In this document: positions 1-6,199 of the stretch, one piece after another
How positions within the stretch are numbered: the first letter of the stretch is position 1
How the letters are laid out: each line of letters starts with the position of its first letter
From: Phycisphaeraceae bacterium
GTDB lineage: Bacteria > Planctomycetota > Phycisphaerae > Phycisphaerales > Phycisphaeraceae
Direction of reading: 5' to 3'
NCBI GenBank assembly: GCA_016763955.1
Contig: JAESSU010000076.1
Location: forward strand, 1 to 7,683
Length of the DNA stretch: 7,683 nt
The notes under the pieces: model-generated
Seen by the model: the letters and a program-made list of their open reading frames with translations, nothing else
Database searches by the model: none
What the model was told of the DNA's origin: nothing
Position numbers and translations under genes: made by a program

Positions 1-134
1 CATTGGTGGGCGCAACGTGTAGCACCACGGCATTGGGGGTCGTTAGCGGTGTTCATATTTTTCGCGTGCATGATGTCCAAGCAAATTGGCAGGCCTTGCA
101 GGTTTCTTTAAACGTGCTGCGCTGTCGGAAGTGA
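1..134 (+). CDS. folP: Dihydropteroate synthase, C-terminal end (partial, 5' cut by window)
   Basis: The frame whose first full codon is at position 3 is open from the window edge to TGA at 132-134 and gives the last 43 residues of a protein. The stretch GVHIFRVHDV matches the conserved C-terminal strand of dihydropteroate synthase, where a G-x-x-I-x-R-V-H-D-V segment supplies the Arg and His that bind the pterin pyrophosphate and p-aminobenzoate region. The preceding residues (GATCSTTALGVVSG) fit the usual small-residue helix before it. The enzyme joins p-aminobenzoate to hydroxymethyl-dihydropterin diphosphate in cytoplasmic folate synthesis. Only the tail is visible, so the assignment rests on this one motif. 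No clear hairpin terminator follows; the stop runs into a T-rich stretch. Confidence 0.72.
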   Translation, partial: LVGATCSTTALGVVSGVHIFRVHDVQANWQALQVSLNVLRCRK

Positions 135-162
135 TTTTTTTGAAATAGCAGCCAACTAAGTG

Positions 163-188
163 AACAGGATGGGATAGATTTTCAGGAT
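163..188. repeat. Degenerate AACAGGAT/CAGGAT repeat
   Basis: AACAGGAT at 163-170, then GGGATAGATTTT, then CAGGAT at 183-188. This resembles the common environmental-genome intergenic repeat built from iterated (A)ACAGGAT words. It is short and degenerate, so this may be a remnant or chance. Confidence 0.3.
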
Positions 189-198
189 CGTTACTTTG

Positions 199-235
199 AC
201 GGCCCCGCAGAATCGCCAACTCATCTGCGGGCTTG
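199..235 (+). repeat. Dispersed repeat, copy A
   Basis: This 37-bp stretch closely matches the reverse complement of 3568-3606. CTCATCTGCGGGCTTG (220-235) is exact in both, as are ACGGCC and GCAGAATCGC, with small gaps between them. A third, more diverged copy is at 3663-3694. The copies therefore lie on both sides of the cytochrome gene pair, which suggests a REP-like or mobile repeat family rather than a local structure. Confidence 0.65.
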
Positions 236-270
236 TGCTGAGAATGTTTGCGAAATCAATTTTCTATATT

Positions 271-306
271 ACTTGCGACCCAACTTGCGTGAGAACTTGC
301 AGGGGA
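271..306 (+). repeat. Three ACTTGC words with an exact 12-bp period
   Basis: ACTTGC occurs at 271-276, 283-288 and 295-300, each followed by an unrelated 6-bp spacer. A related ACTTGT lies at 342-347 and another ACTTGC at 351-356. The spacing is near one DNA turn, so the same face would be presented to a protein. This could be an iterated operator for the downstream cytochrome genes. No regulator is visible, and the function is a guess. Confidence 0.4.
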
Positions 307-377
307 AACTTCCGGGGGGGGATGCGGCACAATGCCACAGAACTTGTTTCACTTGCCAGGGGGTGGTCTGATATTCT

Positions 378-407
378 ATGTTGGCTAATGTAGGCTAATG
401 TTGGCCA
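378..407 (+). repeat. Tandem 10-bp repeat, three units
   Basis: The units are ATGTTGGCTA (378-387), ATGTAGGCTA (388-397) and ATGTTGGCCA (398-407), differing at one position each. They end 26 bp before the start codon of the first cytochrome gene, so they fall in its promoter or leader. They could bind a regulator in phase or be a simple slippage product. Confidence 0.6.
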
Positions 408-433
408 TATGAATTGATTGAGGGATACACGAG

Positions 434-1894
434 ATGGATTTTCCACTTTTCCACCTAGACTTCATGGGCAATCGGATGCTCATCGCAGTGGTTGCTATTA
501 TTCACGTGATGATCAATCATCCGATGGCTGTGGGCATGATGCCCTTGATCACGCTGATGGAATACTTCGGTTATAAGACCGGCGACCAGCGGTGGGACAA
601 ACTCGCTCACAAAATTCTTTTCGTATGCTTTATCGTCACCACAACCGCAGGCGCACTCACCGGCGTAGGGATATGGCTTTCCATATCACTGGTTAATCCC
701 TATGCCATCGGGTCACTGATCCGTATCTTTTTTTGGGGATGGTTCACCGAGTGGATTGTCTTTGTCTTAGAAGTCTGCCTGATCATGGCATACTATTTAT
801 TATGGGAAAAAATGCGTGCCCGACCCCAGAAGTTAAACCACATTCGCATTGGTGTGGCACTGTCGATTTCAAGCTGGCTAACGATGGGGGTCATCGTGGC
901 TATTCTTGGTTTTATGATGGACCCCGGTGATTGGACAACGCCCGGTAAGTCAGGCTTAATCACCGGCATGCTCAATCCACTTTACCTGCCCCAACTTGCC
1001 TTTCGTACACCGATAGCCATGGTGGGAGCAGGATTGTTTGCATGGTTCTTACTACCGTTTTATGTCAAACATGATATTGCGTTTCGACTCAAAGCCATCC
1101 GCTTTATTTCTATCTGGTGTCTATGTTGGCTACCACTACTGTTTGTCGGAGCCCTGTGGTATCACGACCGTATCCCAACGATGATGCAGGGGAATATGGA
1201 TGTCGCTATTGCAACACAGCAATGGGCTGGCAAGTCGCAAAGCCTGCTATGGATCACATGGGTTAGCGCTGGGGTCGTCGTGGTGACGGTCACTGCGGGC
1301 TTGCTTAAACCTAAGCTCATCCCGCGTGTTGCATTGCTCATTCCGTTTATTTTGATCATTGCGTTATTGGGCCAATTTGAACGTGTCCGAGAGTTTATTC
1401 GTAAGCCGTATGTCATTGGTAACTATATGTATGCCAACGGCATTCGTGTCAAGGATTACCCGCTCTTGCAAAAAGAAGGCATACTTAAATATGCGACCTA
1501 TGTTCATGTTCGTGAGGTGACTGAGGAAAATAAAATCATTGCTGGCGAAGATGTTTTTGGCATTGCTTGTACGCGATGTCATACCACGCAAGGTGTTAAT
1601 AGCGTGGTGACTAAGTTCGATAATCTCTATGGTATCAACACACAATGGGACTCCACTGCCATGGCTGCCTTTATCAAAGGGATGCATAATATTCGACCGT
1701 TTATGCCCCCATTCCCCGGTAACGATAAAGAGCTTGATGCGTTAGTTGCCTATATTCAACATCTCAAAGCCACCGGCCAAACTTTATCAGGCATGCAGTC
1801 CACCGGTGTGGTCATCGCACCCCCAATGCCCTCGAACAACCGCATCCCATTGTCCGCAAGCCCAGCAGCTGTGACCGATGTGATCCCGCAATAG
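434..1894 (+). CDS. CydA-like membrane subunit with fused C-terminal cytochrome c domain (bd-superfamily oxidase, catalytic-type subunit)
   Basis: The protein has 486 residues: about eight membrane helices (roughly 13-314), then a periplasmic-type cytochrome c domain (about 355-447) and a Pro-rich tail. It follows the CydA fold. H24 in AIIHVM aligns with E. coli CydA H19; E106 and E113 match the E99/E107 helix; REFIRKPYVIG (319-329) aligns with the E445-GRQPW segment, keeping E320, R323 and P325. The c-type site is CTRCH (379-383), with M424 in RPFMPPFPG as the likely sixth ligand. E. coli H186 (haem b558) aligns near R191 and is lost, and no long Q-loop is present. I infer oxygen reduction, or a related reaction, fed by cytochrome c rather than quinol. 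GAGGG at 420-424 lies 9 bases before the ATG and supports this start; M11 is an alternative. It is probably co-transcribed with the paralogue downstream. Confidence 0.8.
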   Translation: MDFPLFHLDFMGNRMLIAVVAIIHVMINHPMAVGMMPLITLMEYFGYKTGDQRWDKLAHKILFVCFIVTTTAGALTGVGIWLSISLVNPYAIGSLIRIFFWGWFTEWIVFVLEVCLIMAYYLLWEKMRARPQKLNHIRIGVALSISSWLTMGVIVAILGFMMDPGDWTTPGKSGLITGMLNPLYLPQLAFRTPIAMVGAGLFAWFLLPFYVKHDIAFRLKAIRFISIWCLCWLPLLFVGALWYHDRIPTMMQGNMDVAIATQQWAGKSQSLLWITWVSAGVVVVTVTAGLLKPKLIPRVALLIPFILIIALLGQFERVREFIRKPYVIGNYMYANGIRVKDYPLLQKEGILKYATYVHVREVTEENKIIAGEDVFGIACTRCHTTQGVNSVVTKFDNLYGINTQWDSTAMAAFIKGMHNIRPFMPPFPGNDKELDALVAYIQHLKATGQTLSGMQSTGVVIAPPMPSNNRIPLSASPAAVTDVIPQ

Positions 1895-1905
1895 AGATGT
1901 GGGTT

Positions 1906-2071
1906 ATTTTTTAACACCAGGCACAAAGGCCACAAAGCCCCGAAAGTTTTTTTAAGACATTTTTTATCACAGAGAACACATAGAACTCAGAGATTTAAAT
2001 CAGAGAAAAACAATTGTTCTAATGTCATTCTTTGTGTCTTTTGTGATCTTCGTGCCTTGGTGTTAAAAAAT
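1906..2071. repeat. 166-bp imperfect inverted repeat (MITE-like) between the two cytochrome genes
   Basis: The left arm 1906-1946 starts ATTTTTTAACACCA and continues GGCACAAAGGCCACAAAG. The right arm 2030-2071 is its near reverse complement, ending TTGGTGTTAAAAAAT. The arms pair over about 40 bp with some mismatches and small gaps. The centre carries a loose 9-bp period (CACAGAGAA, CACATAGAA, CTCAGAGAT at 1968-1994). The CACAAAG/CACAGAGAA wording is like a repeat family often seen in intergenic DNA of environmental bacteria (recalled, not searched). In the transcript it would form a long hairpin that could attenuate or separate expression of the second gene. Confidence 0.75.
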
Positions 2072-2117
2072 AAACAGTAGATAAAACAAAACAAATCGCC
2101 TCAAGGAACCCGTATCA

Positions 2118-3533
2118 ATGACAACTTCACTTTTCAATCTACTCGCGTTAGCACAAGCTCAAACACCCGTGCCTCATGACATCCCATTGCCCTTGCCTGC
2201 TGACCGTGGGCTGCTCGTTGGGGTGCTTATTGTGATGTTTTTGGTTCACCTTCTGTTTGTGAATCTGATGCTTGGCGGCACGTTGCTGACAGCTTTTTTT
2301 CAAGGCCGTAGTATCTTTACAGGCTCAAAAGATGATGACCGACTTGCCTATGAAATTGCCAAGACCATCACCGTCAGTAAATCATTAGCCGTGGTCATGG
2401 CCGTTGCGCCACTACTTGCAATTAATGTTATTTATACAGTCTACTTCTATACCGCCAACGCACTGACGGGTTATGTATGGATTAGTATTGTCCCTGCAAT
2501 CATCATTGCGTTTCTTTTATTGTATCTTCATAAGTACACATGGCATTACGATTTTATGCAGCGTCATCGGAAACTGCATCTATCTATTCTCTTGATCGCT
2601 TTGGCGATTTTACTTTTTATACCGTTTGTCTTTTTGACCAATATTAACCTGATGCTATTCCCGGACAAATGGGCACAGGTTAAAGGCTTTTTCTCAGCGA
2701 TGTTTATTAACTCCAATGTCCTGCCTCGGTTTCTACATTTCTTTATGGCATCGCTGATAAACACCGGTTTGTTTATGGTTTGGTATGTTGGTCGCCCTAG
2801 TATGGATGTGGCCAACAAGTTTACTCAGGTCACCACTGCGGATCTTAAACGGCGGTTTTACCGTTTAGCAACAGTCAGTACGTTGTTTCAGTTTATTGTG
2901 GGGCCGTTGGTTCTTTTTACGCTGCCTAGTGTGGGTCTTAGTATGGGACTTTATGTGACCATTGGCGTGGGCGTGTTGTTTGCATTGCTTGCTTTGATGC
3001 TTCTTAGTAAAGAGATCAATGCTGAAGATGCAGTCATCGGTTCATATTTTAAACCGATTATCCTCCTATTAAGTGTCACCGTGTTATGTATGGGTACGGG
3101 CAGACATATGTTCCGTGAAAAAGCGCTGGTGGGGCATAGTTATGACATGCGGAAAAAAACCGCTGCGTATGTTGTGGCTAGAGATGCAGCCTATGAACTA
3201 TGGCTCTTAGAACAAGAAGCAGGGGGGGGGGGGCTTGATGGAAAATCTTTGTTTACGGCTGCATGTGCAACCTGTCACGCATTGGACAAAATACTTGCAG
3301 CCCCAGCATTGATAGAGGTCGGCGAGCTTTACAAAGACAATCCGCAAGGTATCGTCGATTGGGCTAAAAAGCCCGGCCGCAAACGTCTCGAATTTGCCCC
3401 AATGCCCACCATGGCACACATTGGCGAGGAAAGACTCACAGCTATCGCTAGGTATATTATTGAGGCAACAGGTCATGCAAAGCCCCAATCACCCACACAA
3501 GATGTTGAGACAAAAGTAATCAACTCTCAGTGA
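2118..3533 (+). CDS. Second CydA-like membrane subunit with fused C-terminal cytochrome c domain
   Basis: The protein has 471 residues and about eight membrane helices (roughly 30-328) before a cytochrome c domain (about 373-451). The c-type site is CATCH (383-387), with M429 or M432 in APMPTM as the likely distal ligand. HLLFVNLMLG (44-53) aligns without gaps to E. coli CydA from H19, and N198-x8-H207 matches the N-x8-H186 spacing of the b558 ligand. RHMFREKALVG (329-339) aligns gaplessly with REFIRKPYVIG of the upstream protein, so the two are paralogues, but H330 replaces the active-site Glu. The glutamate pair of helix 3 is absent. I infer an electron-transfer or structural partner of the first subunit. 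The N-terminus (LLALAQAQ) looks like a weak signal or anchor. AAGGA at 2103-2107 lies 10 bases before the ATG. A G12 run encodes four Gly just before the haem domain. Confidence 0.75.
   Translation: MTTSLFNLLALAQAQTPVPHDIPLPLPADRGLLVGVLIVMFLVHLLFVNLMLGGTLLTAFFQGRSIFTGSKDDDRLAYEIAKTITVSKSLAVVMAVAPLLAINVIYTVYFYTANALTGYVWISIVPAIIIAFLLLYLHKYTWHYDFMQRHRKLHLSILLIALAILLFIPFVFLTNINLMLFPDKWAQVKGFFSAMFINSNVLPRFLHFFMASLINTGLFMVWYVGRPSMDVANKFTQVTTADLKRRFYRLATVSTLFQFIVGPLVLFTLPSVGLSMGLYVTIGVGVLFALLALMLLSKEINAEDAVIGSYFKPIILLLSVTVLCMGTGRHMFREKALVGHSYDMRKKTAAYVVARDAAYELWLLEQEAGGGGLDGKSLFTAACATCHALDKILAAPALIEVGELYKDNPQGIVDWAKKPGRKRLEFAPMPTMAHIGEERLTAIARYIIEATGHAKPQSPTQDVETKVINSQ
3222..3233 (+). repeat. Run of 12 G inside the second cytochrome gene
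   Basis: Twelve consecutive G encode Gly369-Gly372 in the linker between the last membrane helix and the cytochrome c domain. With 13 G the frame reads GCT then TGA and stops at once. With 11 G it stops 28 codons past the run, at TGA. Either slip removes the CATCH haem domain and leaves the membrane part. The run is long enough to be slippage-prone, and also long enough to be miscounted in sequencing. Confidence 0.9.
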
Positions 3534-3567
3534 TGATTTTTTAAACTTTCGACATGAATTTCAGAAT

Positions 3568-3694
3568 CCAAGCCCGCAGATGAGGCTTTGCGATTCTGCA
3601 GGCCGTCCCACGGGTTTTACACCAACCCATTTCACACTAAACCATCCCGCGCAAAAGCATCCCACGATTCGCAGAGCCTCATCATTGGGCTTGG
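3568..3694. repeat. Inverted pair of dispersed repeat copies B and C in the convergent spacer
   Basis: Copy B (3568-3606, minus sense) and copy C (3663-3694, plus sense) face each other. CCAAGCCC, GATGAGGCT and TGCGA of B each have their complement in C, giving a roughly 32-bp stem with about six mismatches around a loop of about 63 bases. Copy B matches copy A at 199-235 even better. Because the cytochrome gene and priA converge here, the structure could act as a bidirectional terminator. The arrangement also resembles paired REP elements or the ends of a small mobile element. Confidence 0.65.
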
Positions 3695-3719
3695 TAAATT
3701 CACGATTTAATTTTAGGTT

Positions 3720-6044
3720 TTATAGTAGTGCCGTGGGATCCACATCCACTGCCATGCGTGCATCGGAAATGAGCAGGCGTTCATTGCGCAACATCGTCAT
3801 GAGCTTTTGCAAAGTTCCCGCATCGGGGGCAACCATTTCGATTTGATGTCGGTGAAAATCTGCAATGCGAGCAATCGGACAAGGCATCGGCCCTCGGAGA
3901 CGAACGAGGTTGCCAAGCTGCTGATTAAAGCGTGTTAAATCCTGTGAGAGTTTTTTGCAAAGCAGAAAGCTTTTTTCATGGTCGATATCCCGAACCACAA
4001 CACGAGCCATGCGGGTGTAAGGCGGCAAGCCCACTTGTTGACGCATCTCTAGTTCACGTTGAGCAAAGGTGACAAAATCATGTTTGGCTGCAAGGTTAAT
4101 CGTCGGATCATTAATCGAAAAAGTTTGGACGATCACAATCCCCGGCTTACTGCTACGTCCTGCTCGCCCTGCAACTTGAGCGATGAGCTGGAAAGTACGT
4201 TCAGCTGCGCGGAAGTCGGGCATATGTAGTGATGTATCACCACTGATCACGCCGACTAATCTCACGTTGGGAAAATCAAGTCCTTTGGCAATCATCTGTG
4301 TGCCAAGGAGCAGGTCAAGTTTGCCCTCTGCGAAATCGCTAAGTATTCGTTTATAGTCTTCACGCTGACGCATGGTGTCCCCATCCATGCGGGCAAAAGT
4401 CAGGTGCGGGAATTTTCTCTCAAGTTCTTCTTCAACACGCTGCGTGCCGAGTCCAAAAAGTGTGACCTTCATACGACATTGCGGGCATAACGGCGGGAGC
4501 AACTGCTCAGTCAAACAATGATGGCAACGGATATAACCTCCAGAAGCTCCGGGTGTCGTTTGTTTGTGATAGACCATGGTCGCGTCGCAGTGTTCGCAGT
4601 TTTGCATCCAGCCGCAGTTTTGATCCGGGCATGCGACATAGTTTGCATAACCGCGACGGTTTAGTAGCAACATGGTCTGGCCGTTTTGTTGTTTGACGTA
4701 GTTGATTTGTTCTTCAAGCTTACGGCTAAGCAGATGCACACCTTTACGCTGATTGTGTTTGCGTTCTTCGACCATGTCCACAAGCTGAACGTGGGGAAGC
4801 TTAAATCCCATGACGCGATCGGGGAGTTTTAGGAGGTCATAGGTTTTGCGGACGGTGGCATTGTGATAGCTTTCTAGACTTGGTGTCGCAGAGCCAAGGA
4901 TCACTTGCGCACCGAGTTGATGACCGCGTTTCACAGCGACATCACGCGCGTGGTAGCGGGGGAGCTGATCTTGTTTATAGCTTGAGTCATGTTCTTCATC
5001 GACGATGATGATGCCCACTTGGGGTAAGGGGGCAAAGATGGCTGAACGGGCGCCGATGACGATTTGTGCTTCACCTGCTGCGATACGTCGCCACTGTTCA
5101 TGTCGCTGGGCTGAGGTGAGTGCAGAGTGCATGACTGCGACACTATCAAACCGTGCAGTAAATCGTGAGACGGTTTGTGGTGTGAGCGCAATTTCGGGCA
5201 CTAGGACAATTGCGCTGCTGTTAGGTTGGCGGTTAAAAACATGCTCAATCATTTGTAAGTAGACTTCGGTTTTACCGCTGCCGGTGACGCCATGAAGCAG
5301 GTGAACACCAAAGCCCCCGTCATCAACTTTGGCTGCGAGTTTGTCTACCGCTTTTTGTTGGGATTCGTTGAGCGTTAGGTTTGTGGTCTTAGGTTGATTG
5401 GCGTGGGCATCCTCGACGGGTTTGTGGGCGCGGATGATGGTTTGTGTGTTGGATTTGAGTAAGCCTTTGGCGATGAGTTGTTTGATTGGGCTGATGGATT
5501 TTGCGCCCGCAAGCTTGGCAAGCTCCTTGATTTGAATTTGTGCGTCGCCTTGCTCGGTGAGTTTCTCTAACTGGGCTAACGCCGTTTTTTGGAGCTTGGA
5601 AAGCTTGACGGTTTTGCGGTCGATCTCTGGATTTGTGGGGGCTAGGGTGACGAATGTTTGGACACTTGCGCCGATACCATGTTTGACTGCTGCAGGGAGC
5701 ATGGTGCTAAAGACCATGCCAATGGGACAGCAGTAATAGCTACTTAGCCAGCGAGCCATTTCGATGAGGTCCGCAGGTAAGTGAATGCCCGCAGGGTCTT
5801 TTTGGGTAATCGATTTGAGTTTGCTTTTAGGCAGTGTCGTCGTGGGATCGATCTGCACGACAAATCCGCTGACTGCTCGGTTGCCTCGTCCAAGTGGGAC
5901 GCGTACGCGGTCTCCGACTTTTAGGTCTTTAAGTGATTCAGGAATGCCGTAGGTTAAGCCGCTAGCGGTCACATCCACACCTTGCTCAGGAGCAACTTGA
6001 GCATAGGCAACAATAACCGGGGGCGTGACAAACAGGTCGGACAT
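3720..6044 (-). CDS. priA: Primosomal protein N' (replication restart helicase PriA)
   Basis: The protein has 774 residues, a normal length for PriA, the cytoplasmic 3'-5' superfamily 2 helicase that binds stalled forks and reloads the replisome. The N-terminal DNA-binding domain (about 5-110) contains GDRVRVPLGRG. The Walker A motif is GVTGSGKTE (252-260), the DEEH box is 349-352, and the aromatic-rich loop with Y356 and Y364 follows. GSATPS (384-389) is motif III. Eight cysteines (472, 477, 483, 486, 507, 510, 520, 523) form the two zinc sites. GTQMIAKGLDFP (581-592) and QVAGRAGR (623-630) are motifs V and VI. The C-terminus ends in the typical VDVDPTALL. No Shine-Dalgarno is evident before the ATG at 6044. 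The gene is divergent from mutS and convergent with the cytochrome pair. It is complete, with no missing key residue. Confidence 0.97.
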   Translation of the reverse strand: MSDLFVTPPVIVAYAQVAPEQGVDVTASGLTYGIPESLKDLKVGDRVRVPLGRGNRAVSGFVVQIDPTTTLPKSKLKSITQKDPAGIHLPADLIEMARWLSSYYCCPIGMVFSTMLPAAVKHGIGASVQTFVTLAPTNPEIDRKTVKLSKLQKTALAQLEKLTEQGDAQIQIKELAKLAGAKSISPIKQLIAKGLLKSNTQTIIRAHKPVEDAHANQPKTTNLTLNESQQKAVDKLAAKVDDGGFGVHLLHGVTGSGKTEVYLQMIEHVFNRQPNSSAIVLVPEIALTPQTVSRFTARFDSVAVMHSALTSAQRHEQWRRIAAGEAQIVIGARSAIFAPLPQVGIIIVDEEHDSSYKQDQLPRYHARDVAVKRGHQLGAQVILGSATPSLESYHNATVRKTYDLLKLPDRVMGFKLPHVQLVDMVEERKHNQRKGVHLLSRKLEEQINYVKQQNGQTMLLLNRRGYANYVACPDQNCGWMQNCEHCDATMVYHKQTTPGASGGYIRCHHCLTEQLLPPLCPQCRMKVTLFGLGTQRVEEELERKFPHLTFARMDGDTMRQREDYKRILSDFAEGKLDLLLGTQMIAKGLDFPNVRLVGVISGDTSLHMPDFRAAERTFQLIAQVAGRAGRSSKPGIVIVQTFSINDPTINLAAKHDFVTFAQRELEMRQQVGLPPYTRMARVVVRDIDHEKSFLLCKKLSQDLTRFNQQLGNLVRLRGPMPCPIARIADFHRHQIEMVAPDAGTLQKLMTMLRNERLLISDARMAVDVDPTALL

Positions 6045-6061
6045 GCGAACAGTTTAGCATA

Positions 6062-6149
6062 GGAAGTTGACCTTCGGTCAAAGTCGGACTGACACAGTCC
6101 GGCTCGCCAAGACAGGGCGAAGCACACAGGGATCCTGTCTTTAACTTCC
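6062..6149. other. 88-nt self-complementary element in the priA/mutS divergent spacer
   Basis: The ends pair as GGAAGTT (6062-6068) with AACTTCC (6143-6149). Inside are TTGACC/GGTCAA (6067-6072/6076-6081), CGGACTG/CAGTCCG (6085-6091/6095-6101) and CGCC/GGCG (6105-6108/6116-6119). In addition AAGACAGG (6109-6116) can pair fully with CCTGTCTT (6134-6141), while ACAGG (6126-6130) competes for the same CCTGT, so alternative folds exist. It could be a structured leader RNA, a protein-binding palindrome cluster shared by both promoters, or a small mobile repeat. It does not have the features of a tRNA. Confidence 0.6.
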
Positions 6150-6162
6150 GGGGGGGGTGGGG
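6143..6162 (+). repeat. G-rich tract preceded by AACTTCC, repeated at 307-321
   Basis: AACTTCC followed by eight G (6143-6157) is identical to 307-321 upstream of the cytochrome genes, a 15-base exact match. Here the tract continues TGGGG to 6162. Both copies lie in intergenic DNA on the plus strand. The shared word may be part of a dispersed repeat, and the G runs could affect transcription or form quadruplex-like structure. The role is unknown. Confidence 0.55.
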
Positions 6163-6191
6163 CTGATAAACTTTGGTTTTTCTGGTACATT
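6163..6191 (+). promoter_or_regulatory. Possible mutS promoter giving a leaderless transcript
   Basis: CTGATA (6163-6168) and TACATT (6186-6191) are separated by 17 bases, and each matches the sigma-70 consensus at four of six positions. The start of transcription would fall close to the mutS ATG at 6200, and no Shine-Dalgarno precedes that ATG. The match is modest and could be chance. Confidence 0.3.
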
Positions 6192-6199
6192 CACAGCCT

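Larger units (their letters stand above)
135..433. other. Repeat-rich noncoding region upstream of the cytochrome genes
   Basis: No convincing gene lies in these 299 bases. The region holds, in order, a degenerate CAGGAT repeat, a copy of a dispersed element also found downstream of the cytochrome pair, three ACTTGC words spaced exactly 12 bp apart, a run of eight G, and a 10-bp unit repeated three times just before the first cytochrome gene. I see no strong sigma-70 promoter. TATTCT at 372-377 is a possible -10, but no well-spaced -35 accompanies it. The 10-bp repeats also create tiny start-stop frames (ATG at 378, 398 and 409) ahead of the true start. Confidence 0.7.

Noticed and set aside
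196..393. A 65-codon open frame upstream of the first cytochrome gene
   Set aside because: It runs through the dispersed repeat, the ACTTGC array and the G8 run. The translation is Cys-rich and low in sense, and no ribosome site supports it.
271..407. A CRISPR-like array
   Set aside because: The repeats are only 6-10 bp with spacers too short for CRISPR, and no cas gene is present.
3580..3846. An 88-codon open frame on the plus strand
   Set aside because: It starts in repeat copy B and overlaps the conserved 3' end of priA on the other strand.
5005..5262. An 85-codon plus-strand open frame inside priA
   Set aside because: It is antisense to the PriA helicase core and has no recognisable protein features.
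6066..6145. An integron attC site, because of GTTGACC and CTTTAAC
   Set aside because: The core words are in the opposite order to attC (RYYYAAC first, GTTRRRY last), each has a mismatch, and there is no integrase or cassette array.
6062..6149. A tRNA-like cloverleaf, because of the 7-bp end stem and internal hairpins
   Set aside because: There is no T-loop motif, no anticodon arm with the right geometry and no conserved D-loop on either strand.
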